Below, one piece after another: positions 1-5,486 of a stretch of DNA of 6,394 nt. Source of the DNA: an uncultured archaeon (GTDB lineage: Archaea > Halobacteriota > Methanosarcinia > Methanotrichales > Methanotrichaceae); NCBI GenBank assembly GCA_902385025.1, contig CABMDX010000390.1, positions 1 to 6,394 on the forward strand. Reading direction: 5' to 3'. Numbering within the stretch: the first letter of the stretch is position 1; each line of letters begins with the position of its first letter. The notes beneath the pieces are model-generated. The model did no database searches, was not told the DNA's origin, and saw only the letters and a program-made list of their open reading frames with translations. Both the position numbers and the translations under genes were made by a program.

Positions 1-2
1 CA

Positions 3-368
3 GCACTTGCATTCTGCGGGATAGATTGTGAAAGGTGCCCAGTTCGTATTGCCACATCCAAAAACGATGACTGGCTGAGGCAAAAAACGGCGAGAGAGTG
101 GTCCAATCTCTATGCAGAGATTCTTGAAAGCTTCGGAATACATAGCTTGAAGGCCGAGGACATGAACTGCGGTGGCTGCCGATCAGATAGGGGTCTCTTT
201 ATTGGATGCGCAAGCTGCTCGATTAGAAAGTGCTGCCGGGATAAGGGCTTTATCACATGTGCAAGCTGCGATAATTATGAGTCATGCAATATGCTTAATG
301 CCTTTTACTCATTCAAGATTCACCAGAGCGCAAAAGAGAATCTCGATAGCATGCGGATGAAGCGATGA
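3..368 (+). CDS. DUF3795 family Cys-rich protein, 5' end cut by window edge
   Basis: The frame is open from base 3 to the TGA at 366-368 and gives 121 residues without a start. It opens with FCGIDCERCPVRIAT, which matches the N-terminal CG.DC..CP..IAT signature of DUF3795, so probably only a few residues are missing. An internal TTG at 147 is in frame but would lose this signature, so it is not the real start. Cysteines are grouped: C5, C9, C12, then C56-G-G-C59, C69-A-S-C72, C77/C78, C86-A-S-C89 and C95. This pattern suggests zinc or Fe-S binding, though no ligand is proven. DUF3795 proteins are small, cytoplasmic, common in methanogens and anaerobes, and of unknown function. The gene converges on the broken membrane gene, with 16 bp between the two stops. 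Family recognition is from the motif pattern only. Confidence 0.85.
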   Translation, partial: ALAFCGIDCERCPVRIATSKNDDWLRQKTAREWSNLYAEILESFGIHSLKAEDMNCGGCRSDRGLFIGCASCSIRKCCRDKGFITCASCDNYESCNMLNAFYSFKIHQSAKENLDSMRMKR

Positions 369-487
369 TAATACAGAAATATCATTATCCTTCATTAAGC
401 GGATCCAGTGAATCAAGCCCAAGAAATTTGGCGATGTTCTCCAGCTCCTCAAGATAAAAGAAATAGCTATTGACCTCCAGGCCACTT

Positions 488-883
488 CTAAATAAGCAGG
501 GTGTGAAGAAACAGCAGTATATTCCCAATGATATAAAGCAAGATACCCAAGGCACCAATGGTCCTCTTAGGCATGGAATGCGTAATATATAAAACAACGA
601 ACAGGATAGCCAGCACTGCCAGAAATGCCAGAAGGATCCTGCGCAAATGCACAAGAATAGGTTTCAGTAGGCTATGGTAGTATAAGAAATAGTACTTTAC
701 GCTGGCATCCTGATAGAATATTGCCTGAAAAAAAGCTATCAAGAAAATTGCTATAATGATGGTTAAGACGAGATTTCTCTTCCATTTTGCATATACCTTA
801 ACCAGTCTTATGCCGCTGCTATAGGCACTCGACATGCGATGTTCCAGCCGGTCGTTTATTTGATCAATTCTGTCCTTTACCAC
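488..883 (-). CDS. Longest intact frame inside the broken membrane gene (131 aa)
   Basis: This GTG-started frame is the piece an automatic caller would report. It has an amphipathic charged N-terminus (KDRIDQINDRLEHRM), then hydrophobic segments at about residues 37-57, 83-103 and 108-131. The basic stretch HLRRI precedes the second segment and MPKR separates the second and third. The protein stops inside or at the end of the last helix without a tail, which is unusual. There is no ribosome site before the GTG, and the frame immediately upstream is the TAA-terminated 35-residue piece. If translated alone, an internal ATG at 835 (M17) is another possible start. The function is unknown. The alternative is that this is only the middle of the pseudogene at 385-997, which I favour. 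Confidence 0.45.
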   Translation of the reverse strand: MVKDRIDQINDRLEHRMSSAYSSGIRLVKVYAKWKRNLVLTIIIAIFLIAFFQAIFYQDASVKYYFLYYHSLLKPILVHLRRILLAFLAVLAILFVVLYITHSMPKRTIGALGILLYIIGNILLFLHTLLI

Positions 884-892
884 AAAATATTA

Positions 893-997
893 AATTGCCA
901 AAAAGATGCCTGCGAGGAAGTTCGCGATAATTCCAGCTTGCTCCAGATTCCTTTCATTTACGGCCGATAAGGCCCATTGAAGATCAAATAAGGGCAT
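893..997 (-). other. 35-codon N-terminal piece of the membrane gene
   Basis: An ATG at 997 opens 35 codons before TAA 890-892. The product has a short amphipathic helix with acidic and polar residues (SAVNERNLEQ), then a hydrophobic run (IIANFLAGIFLAI) that would be the first half of a membrane helix. An in-frame TGA two codons upstream fixes the ATG as the earliest start. An AAGG lies 7 bases before it as a weak ribosome site. The frame is identical to that of the downstream 131-codon piece, which is the main reason for joining them. Translated alone, it would be a truncated membrane peptide. Confidence 0.5.
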
Positions 998-1029
998 TGT
1001 TCAACCTTGGCAACCATTTCGCATATCCG

Positions 1030-1314
1030 CTATTTGCGCGATTTCTCCACGCGGTTGATTAATATATTTAAATATCTTTCGGAGCAGATGGCCGCAGTAC
1101 ACCCCACGGCAGAGCCGAGGGCATTCACAGTCCACCATCCGGCCATCCAGCTCATATCGGAATTCTGCCCGACATGGGCTGCCGCCAGATTCAGGCAGTT
1201 CAAGTATATTCTCGACGCCAGCCTGGTCGCCAGGACGAGCACGACAAGACCGGGGCCGCGATCCTGACGAAGATGTAGTCTGCTAGCTATGCCGGCTGGA
1301 CGAGGGCTGACCAT
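1030..1314 (-). CDS. Uncertain 94-aa ORF with two hydrophobic segments
   Basis: From ATG 1314 to TAG 1030-1032 the minus frame codes 94 residues. Two hydrophobic stretches are visible, about residues 22-46 (GLVVLVLATRL... NLAAA) and 56-77 (WMAGWWTVNALGSAVGCTAA), followed by a basic tail ending NRVEKSRK. Codons in the middle mostly end in G or C, as expected for coding in a GC-rich stretch. The frame stays open further upstream to a TTG at 1494, but that extension is Arg/Gly-rich and looks non-coding. A plus-strand frame from 1007 to 1267 overlaps it and looks less protein-like. The ORF lies just 32 bp before the broken membrane gene and on the same strand. I do not recognise it. It may be real, or an artefact of high GC. 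Confidence 0.3.
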   Translation of the reverse strand: MVSPRPAGIASRLHLRQDRGPGLVVLVLATRLASRIYLNCLNLAAAHVGQNSDMSWMAGWWTVNALGSAVGCTAAICSERYLNILINRVEKSRK

Positions 1315-1507
1315 GCTCCTCCGCTCGCCTCTCCCCGCATCCGCCCGAGCACGCCCCGGCCCCCTAGCGTACGTGCTCCCGGCCATCCTGCTCGACCGGA
1401 TCTTGTCAGTCATCCACGCTGCCTCTGGCAGTCTCACGCAACACAGATCCGCAGATATCGCGCCCCACAGGCCGCCATCCTGTCCACCATCCAATCTCTT
1501 TTTGTCT
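1315..1507 (-). other. GC-rich stretch without a convincing gene
   Basis: This is the 5' part of a GC-rich block (1081-1500). The block has 40 G/C of 60 in 1081-1140 and 47 of 60 in 1321-1380, well above the flanks. Several frames are open on both strands, as high GC removes stop codons, but their products are rich in Arg, Gly, Pro and Ser with no recognisable motif. I see no tRNA, no clear hairpin-plus-T terminator after the DUF1232 stop, and no transposase. It could be an eroded gene or untranslated sequence. Confidence 0.35.
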
Positions 1508-1954
1508 CTATCCCTGCATTTTCCGCCAGCAACTTATCAAGTACTCGTAGCCTATATACCCCAATATCCGTTTCTTCTGGTCTCCAATCAATTCCTCCTC
1601 CTTCGACAGGATCTCCTCAATAAGAGATACGATATCCGCCTCTCCATCCCAGCTATTCAAGAGTATCTCATTGGAGCCGATCTCATTGCAGACCAGATCT
1701 GCAACGAATGCCAAGAGAAATATATCATCCACGTAGCCATAAGGGCCGTGCAGCTCCTCCGGAATGATGTCATTTGGCAGGATGAAATAAGCAATGGCGG
1801 AGATAACAATAGGCCTCAGTCGAATCGGCAGCATCGGATCATCGAGCATCCTCGTCAGGAGCCGGTAGAGCTCCGGTGCCTGGTATATCAGGTCATCGTG
1901 GCGGCCTTCGTAGGCGGATATTTGCTCTTCAAGCAATTTATCAAATGAATTCAA
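1508..1954 (-). CDS. DUF1232 (YkvA-like) protein
   Basis: The product is 148 residues. The DUF1232 core is at about residues 48-88: AIAYFILPNDIIPE, a short loop with HG, then GYVDDIFLLAFVADLV. The pattern Y-f-..P-.D-.IP-.......G..DD is typical of this family. The flanks are helical and charged (EADIVSLIEEILSKEEEL). The family is widespread in bacteria and archaea; its biochemical role is not settled, and the core is thought to be membrane-associated or helical. The start is TTG at 1954: no ATG or GTG is in frame upstream of the core, and a GAGGG site lies 7 bases before it. Only 3 bp separate it from the helicase stop, so co-transcription and translational coupling are likely. Length fits the family. 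A link to DNA repair is inferred from position only. Confidence 0.85.
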   Translation of the reverse strand: MNSFDKLLEEQISAYEGRHDDLIYQAPELYRLLTRMLDDPMLPIRLRPIVISAIAYFILPNDIIPEELHGPYGYVDDIFLLAFVADLVCNEIGSNEILLNSWDGEADIVSLIEEILSKEEELIGDQKKRILGYIGYEYLISCWRKMQG

Positions 1955-1957
1955 GCA

Positions 1958-4759
1958 TTATCCCTCAATTTTAGCAAACGGACAGATCTCTCTAAATTCA
2001 TCGCAATCCGAACAATATTCATGATTTGGTGGAAAATCTCCCTTTTCGATCTTGTTCAGGATACTCGCCAGCCTCGATATAGCCTTCTCTTTTCGCTCTT
2101 CAGACCAGGCATTTGACTGCAGCTTCCCGTCGCCCAAAAAGTGAACAGTCGTTTTATCCACCTTAAAGCCCAGGCTCTCCTCAGCACCTAGAGCGTAAAG
2201 ATCAAGCTGCAGATCGATCCCATCCCTTTTCAGCTCGCTGGCCTTTGAGGTCTTGAAGTCAACAATATCTATGCCCCCATTTTTCTCCCGCTTCAAGAGA
2301 TCGATCTTTCCCAGCATCACCTGATCCTGCAGGGAAAACGAAAAGCCTGTTTCAGATCGAATTGCGGCAGAAAGGCTGCTTTCATGCTCTTCAACATATT
2401 TGCCAAGATGCCCAATTGCTGCGCTCTTGTATTGCTCCTCTCGCTTTGGCTTGGTGCGGCGGTTCGAAATCCATGTCTGCGAAACGATTTCCGGCACGTC
2501 TTCCTTTCGCGGTATCCTTCCCTCTATAGCTCTCGTATGAATCTCCTGCAAAGCCCTGTGAACATTGGCACCGTATCCAACAGGGTCCAGCCAGGGCGGC
2601 CTGAAGCCGTAAACCACGGCCATCTTGTAGCGCATGGGGCACTGCAGGAAGTAAGCGAGCTGACTGAAGCTATGCCTCGGCCTGGGGCCACTCTTTTCCC
2701 TGCACTGGCTGATCACCCTTTCCACATGTCCATTCTTGAGACTGCATGGTGCCTGGAGCTCGTCCCCAAACATTTCCCTGACAAACGAACTGGGCCCACC
2801 CCCGCGCTTATTGACCACGTCCGCAGTGCCCACAAGCAAGAGATCTCTGGCTCTGGTGGCTGCCACATAGAAGAGCTTCCGCTCATCTACCATATGGGGA
2901 TCCATAACCTCCGGCTCGCCGCTTGCCCGCAGTTTGTAGGGGATCTCATATGGATCCTTGCGTCTGCTCGTGGGGAGCCTTCCATTCATGGCCGAGCCTA
3001 TAATCACCACAGGAAACTCCAATCCCTTTGCCTGGTGGATGGTCATTATCCGGACTGCCCCATTTTCCGGAGGGACTGAAGCAGGATTCATTTTGCCATC
3101 TTTGAGGAGCTTGAGATACTGGAGAAATGGATAATGATTCTTGGTCTTTCCATATTCGTCCCAGGAAGCTGCGATGCCGCTCATCTGGCCCAGATTGAGA
3201 AGGGCCAGAAGATCCCGTTCCTTCTCGAAACGAGATACGCATCCTGTAGCGGCCAGCAGCCGATAGTAGACTTCCAGCAATGAACTGTGCTTCTTGCTCT
3301 GCACCCTCTCTTTTAGCTCAAGAAGGCGAAGCAGCTTCCTTCGATCATCCTGGTCCTCAACTCCAATGGACTTCAGCCCCCCATCACTGGCTACTCTCAG
3401 AAGGTCATCCTTGAATTCCTGAAGAGCATGCCGTGTCTGGCATCCGAGCCCCACAAGAGGGTTACGAATATAGCAATCTCCCCAGGACTTTGTTGCTCCC
3501 AGGAATTTGAGAAGCTCAAAGATACCGGATATATCGCCTCTCTCGAAGAAGCTGCCGTATCCTGTTATGTGGAAGGGAATTCCCACTTCTGCAAATGAGT
3601 TGACATAAGAACCAGCAGCATTCTTAACGCTCCGCAGAAGGAGGGCGATATCGCCATAACCGGCAATCTTGCCTGCTCGACGGAGATCCTCGATAAGCTC
3701 CACCACTGCCCTAGCCTCCTCGGTCGCAGTGTGCCTGTGGACCATGAAGACTTCGGTCTTGCCTTCACGAACTGCTTTGAGATCCTTGGGTATGCGGGCC
3801 TGATTATTGACAATAACCTGCAGAGAGTTCTTGACAATCGGATTCAGGCTTCTGAAGTTGTGTTCCAGCTTGATCATTTTGACGTTGGGATACCGCTTAT
3901 GAAAACAGCCTATGTTCTTCACTGTAGCACCGCGGAAGCGGTATATGCTCTGATCATCATCTCCAACAACAGTAAGTTGTCCTCCGCAGCCAGCCAAGAG
4001 AGACAGAATCTTATCCTGGGCGGCATTGGTGTCCTGGTACTCGTCGACCAGGATCTCTCTGTAGCTCTCCCGGCAAGCGGACAGAACCTTTTTGTCCTGC
4101 AGCAGATCCAGCGCACGGCGCTGCAGGATGGCAAAATCCACCAATTCCTCTTCCTTCAGAAGGTCCAGATAGCGAGAATAGGCCTTTGCCACTACTGCCC
4201 GCTCCTTCCACTGGTCCGCATCATTAAGACAGCAGCAGGCTGAGTTCTCACTGCACCAGGCTTCCAGCTTCGAAGGCTCAACCATCTCCTCCGTGGCCAG
4301 GTTGAAGGAATGGATGACGCCCTGGAAGAACTGGTGCGGCAATCCCTTGACGATCTCATCCAGGCCCAGAGCTTTTCGATTGGAATACACAAATAAAAAT
4401 TGTCCCATCTCGTCAAGAATGCGGAAATCGCCTGATGGACTCTTGAGATACCGACGCAGGATCTCTCCGAAGAAGGAATGCAGTGTGGAGACCTGCATTA
4501 ATTCCACATTCACTTCCGGGAGCTTTTGCTGAATTCGATCCTTCAACTCCAGTGCTGCCTTATTGGTAAAGGTCGTGACCAGCATGTTCTCTGGTCTAAC
4601 ATCTCCGGATAGGATCAGATGAGCCACACGTCTAGATAAAACTTCAGTCTTTCCAGATCCTGGACCTGCAACAATTAGAAGAGGACTGCCTCTATGAAGG
4701 ACCGCTTCCTTTTGCGGTTCCAAGAGATCTTCAAGGAGCTTTTCAGGTGTATCAACCAT
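1958..4759 (-). CDS. UvrD/PcrA-type SF1 helicase fused to PD-(D/E)XK Fe-S nuclease
   Basis: The product is 933 residues. Helicase motifs appear in order: Q motif LEPQKEAV (13-20), Walker A GPGSGKT (32-38), Ia TTFTNKAALELKDR (62-75), TLHSF (92-96), II LVDEYQDTN (237-245), III VGDDDQSIYRFRGA (265-278), IV EHNFRS (299-304), V IMTIHQAKGLEFPVV (571-585), VI ERKLFYVAATRARDLLLVG (626-644). The C-terminal nuclease shows FSQLAYFLQCPMRY (698-711), GANVHRAL with H734, GKIDLL with D820, DIVDFKTSK with D834 and K836, and QLDLYALG (851-858). Cys707 plus C916, C919 and C926 match the four-cysteine Fe-S arrangement of AddB/Cas4-type nucleases. It should be an ATP-dependent 3'-5' translocase coupled to DNA cleavage, acting in repair or end-processing. 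All key residues are present and there is no sign of decay. The start is ATG 4759, with GGGAAG a short way upstream. It is followed 3 bp later by the DUF1232 gene. Confidence 0.95.
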   Translation of the reverse strand: MVDTPEKLLEDLLEPQKEAVLHRGSPLLIVAGPGSGKTEVLSRRVAHLILSGDVRPENMLVTTFTNKAALELKDRIQQKLPEVNVELMQVSTLHSFFGEILRRYLKSPSGDFRILDEMGQFLFVYSNRKALGLDEIVKGLPHQFFQGVIHSFNLATEEMVEPSKLEAWCSENSACCCLNDADQWKERAVVAKAYSRYLDLLKEEELVDFAILQRRALDLLQDKKVLSACRESYREILVDEYQDTNAAQDKILSLLAGCGGQLTVVGDDDQSIYRFRGATVKNIGCFHKRYPNVKMIKLEHNFRSLNPIVKNSLQVIVNNQARIPKDLKAVREGKTEVFMVHRHTATEEARAVVELIEDLRRAGKIAGYGDIALLLRSVKNAAGSYVNSFAEVGIPFHITGYGSFFERGDISGIFELLKFLGATKSWGDCYIRNPLVGLGCQTRHALQEFKDDLLRVASDGGLKSIGVEDQDDRRKLLRLLELKERVQSKKHSSLLEVYYRLLAATGCVSRFEKERDLLALLNLGQMSGIAASWDEYGKTKNHYPFLQYLKLLKDGKMNPASVPPENGAVRIMTIHQAKGLEFPVVIIGSAMNGRLPTSRRKDPYEIPYKLRASGEPEVMDPHMVDERKLFYVAATRARDLLLVGTADVVNKRGGGPSSFVREMFGDELQAPCSLKNGHVERVISQCREKSGPRPRHSFSQLAYFLQCPMRYKMAVVYGFRPPWLDPVGYGANVHRALQEIHTRAIEGRIPRKEDVPEIVSQTWISNRRTKPKREEQYKSAAIGHLGKYVEEHESSLSAAIRSETGFSFSLQDQVMLGKIDLLKREKNGGIDIVDFKTSKASELKRDGIDLQLDLYALGAEESLGFKVDKTTVHFLGDGKLQSNAWSEERKEKAISRLASILNKIEKGDFPPNHEYCSDCDEFREICPFAKIEG
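1962..1966 (-). promoter_or_regulatory. Ribosome binding site for the DUF1232 gene
   Basis: GAGGG on the minus strand sits 7 bases before the TTG at 1954. It lies inside the last codons of the helicase gene (Glu-Gly before TAA). This decides the non-ATG start and supports translational coupling between the two genes. Confidence 0.65.
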
Positions 4760-4774
4760 TGAACCGCTTCCCTA

Positions 4775-4795
4775 AGCTATCTTGGCAGGATAGCT
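4775..4795. repeat. Inverted repeat before the helicase start
   Basis: AGCTATC and GATAGCT are perfect 7-bp arms around a 7-base spacer. They lie 16-36 bases before the helicase ATG, in the likely leader or core promoter. It could be an operator for a dimeric repressor or a leader hairpin controlling translation. The sequence cannot decide which. Confidence 0.5.
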
Positions 4796-4845
4796 GAGAC
4801 TATTTGGATAGATTGTACTCATGCGTTTATGGCGACATTAAAATC

Positions 4846-5013
4846 TTAAATGTATTGATCAGAAAACGTCTTTTCAGATTTACTGAGACTCTTCGAGCAA
4901 CCACTATGACCTAATGAGATATCGAGGGCAAATTTCCTCGCAGAATGTCTCTTCTCTATCTTATAGAGCGTCTGACCATTTGGCTCTTCGCTCCGGCTTC
5001 GCCCCACAAGCAT
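4846..5013 (-). CDS. Doubtful 55-aa ORF upstream of the helicase
   Basis: ATG 5013 to TAA 4846-4848 codes 55 residues beginning MLVGRSRSEEPNGQTLYKIE. It is rich in Ser, Lys and Arg, with no hydrophobic segment and no family I recognise. There is no good ribosome site before the ATG. A canonical TATA box lies about 100 bp upstream on the same strand (5115-5122), so the region may be transcribed. The ORF lies in the 400-bp gap between the AbrB-like gene and the helicase and contains the CTCTAT/ATAGAG hairpin. It may be chance, a leader peptide, or the remnant of an older gene. Confidence 0.2.
   Translation of the reverse strand: MLVGRSRSEEPNGQTLYKIEKRHSARKFALDISLGHSGCSKSLSKSEKTFSDQYI
4954..4968. 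repeat. Short hairpin, 6-bp arms with 3-base loop
   Basis: CTCTAT and ATAGAG are perfect complementary arms separated by CTT. No T-run follows on either strand, so it does not look like a terminator. It lies in otherwise featureless sequence upstream of the helicase. Confidence 0.3.
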
Positions 5014-5114
5014 TATTAAACTGGATTTTGGATGTAAAATGATCTATTTGAGCAATCCCAGTTATGCGTTGATCGCGGATCTTTTTCTTTGGACGACGTT
5101 TTATGATATTATTC

Positions 5115-5122
5115 TATATAAA
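5115..5122 (-). promoter_or_regulatory. Canonical archaeal TATA box
   Basis: On the minus strand the bases read TTTATATA, the textbook archaeal box A. Transcription would be expected to start about 25 bases further, near 5090. It could drive the helicase unit with a leader of about 330 bases, the doubtful 55-codon ORF, or a small RNA. The element is nearly symmetric (CTATATAAATAG), so a plus-strand role is possible, but nothing on the plus strand follows it closely. Confidence 0.4.
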
Positions 5123-5138
5123 TAGGACAAGAGGATAG

Positions 5139-5160
5139 TATAGATATAATAAGATAAAAA
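5139..5160 (-). terminator. Oligo-T terminator after the AbrB-like gene
   Basis: Just after the TAA of the AbrB-like gene the minus strand reads TCTTTTTATCTTATTATATC, a T-rich tract of the kind that ends archaeal transcripts without a hairpin. The call rests on composition only. Confidence 0.4.
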
Positions 5161-5162
5161 GA

Positions 5163-5315
5163 TTAAGTTGGGGTGCGAATCGTAATCAAGCCTTTTTCTA
5201 CTATGATCTCAATCCTCCTACCAGGAACCAACCCTGCCTCATTCATTGCTTCTTTCGATAATTTTATCTTTCCGCTTCCGTTAACTGAATGAAGTAACCG
5301 CTGTTCAAGCTTCAT
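5163..5315 (-). CDS. AbrB/SpoVT-like small DNA-binding protein (50 aa)
   Basis: ATG 5315 to TAA 5163-5165 codes 50 residues: an N-terminal MKLEQRLLHSV, then NGSGKIKLSKEAMNEAGLVP, GRRIEIIVE and KGLITIRTPT. This fits the swapped-hairpin AbrB/MazE/SpoVT fold: a strand, G-x-I-x-L-(P/S)-K-E-, a helix, G-L-x-P-G, a strand, then G-x-I-x-I-R. Such proteins bind DNA as dimers and are often antitoxins that repress their own promoter. The gene is short enough to be missed by common length cut-offs. AAGGCGAG lies before the ATG as a weak ribosome site. It is divergent from the RHH gene, across a 30-bp near-palindrome. No toxin gene follows, so it is an orphan antitoxin-like regulator or a degraded toxin-antitoxin pair. 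The assignment is by pattern; partner and targets are unknown. Confidence 0.75.
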   Translation of the reverse strand: MKLEQRLLHSVNGSGKIKLSKEAMNEAGLVPGRRIEIIVEKGLITIRTPT

Positions 5316-5370
5316 TTCTTCTCGCCTTGCCAATAGTTTTCAATTGTATGGTCGCTGTATGTCCCTTTTC

Positions 5371-5400
5371 TAATATAACATGATCTATTATGGTATATTA
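5371..5400. promoter_or_regulatory. 30-bp near-palindrome, probable shared operator
   Basis: The left arm TAATATAACATGAT and right arm ATTATGGTATATTA match as reverse complements at 12 of 14 positions, with CT at the centre. It lies between the divergent AbrB-like and RHH genes. Each arm has a TATA-like core pointing outward: TTATATTA on the minus strand toward the AbrB-like gene (about 25 bases before an expected start near 5349), and TATATTA on the plus strand. A dimer bound here would block both promoters. That either small regulator binds it is inference. Confidence 0.6.
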
Positions 5401-5425
5401 GGATTTCGCCTATCTTTTATGCGAA

Positions 5426-5433
5426 TTATTTAT
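5426..5433 (+). promoter_or_regulatory. Possible TATA box for the RHH gene
   Basis: TTATTTAT on the plus strand would place transcription start near 5455, giving a short leader before the ATG at 5483. TATATTA at 5394-5400 is an alternative. Neither is strong enough to prefer firmly. Confidence 0.3.
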
Positions 5434-5460
5434 CCGGGCTCCTGGCGAACCTTTATCAAT

Positions 5461-5486
5461 TCATATTATGATATATCATATTATGA
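5461..5486. repeat. Direct repeats and palindrome at the RHH gene start
   Basis: TCATATTATGA occurs twice, at 5461-5471 and 5476-5486, with 15 bp between starts. Between and across them, TATGATATATCATA (5467-5480) is a perfect 14-bp palindrome. RHH repressors commonly bind tandem or palindromic sites over their own promoter, so this is a good self-operator candidate. It overlaps the first possible ATG (5468) and ends in the ATG at 5483. Confidence 0.55.

Larger units (their letters stand above)
385..997 (-). pseudogene. Interrupted membrane protein gene (premature TAA plus frameshift)
   Basis: Three pieces join into one plausible protein. The first runs from ATG at 997 and codes 35 residues starting MPLFDLQWALSAVNERNLEQ, then IIANFLAGIFLAI, ending at TAA 890-892. 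The same frame continues at once with YFVVKDRIDQINDRLEHRM and stays open to TAG 488-490. The last 34 residues (RSGLEVNSYF...LDPLNEG) lie in the next frame and end at TAA 385-387. The span of 613 bases is 204 codons plus exactly one extra base. The first stop falls inside a hydrophobic helix, and the second break sits at the end of the last helix. The restored product would be about 203 residues with four membrane segments and a short acidic cytosolic tail. I do not recognise the family. A sequencing error could explain either lesion, but two make decay likelier. Confidence 0.6.
4760..5162. other. 400-bp gap between helicase and AbrB-like gene
   Basis: Both neighbouring genes point leftward, so this gap must carry the helicase promoter. 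It holds the inverted repeat at 4775-4795, the hairpin at 4954-4968, a doubtful 55-codon ORF, a canonical TATA box at 5115-5122 and an AT-rich oligo-T stretch after the AbrB-like gene. The piece 4981-5006 has a GC-rich near-repeat (GGCTCTTCGCTCC, then GGCTTCGCCCC). I see no PIN or RelE toxin after the AbrB-like gene, and no tRNA. Confidence 0.6.

Noticed and set aside
147..368. TTG at 147 as the start of the DUF3795 gene
   Set aside because: The frame is open to the window edge and the residues before it contain the family's N-terminal Cys signature.
1007..1267. 86-codon plus-strand frame in the GC-rich block
   Set aside because: It starts at TTG with no ribosome site and has no motif. It competes with a minus-strand frame that has better codon use and hydrophobic segments.
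1130..1492. 11-bp direct repeat GGATGGTGGAC (minus strand)
   Set aside because: Repeats of this length are expected several times by chance in a window of this size, and the copies are 350 bp apart with no structure around them.
1289..1948. 219-codon plus-strand frame opposite DUF1232
   Set aside because: It is antisense to the well-supported DUF1232 gene. Its product is Pro/Ser/Arg-rich at first, then a mirror of the DUF1232 codons, with no domain.
2384..3079. 231-codon plus-strand frame within the helicase gene
   Set aside because: It lies wholly opposite the helicase gene, whose motifs are unambiguous. The product has no recognisable pattern. The same applies to 3731-4243.
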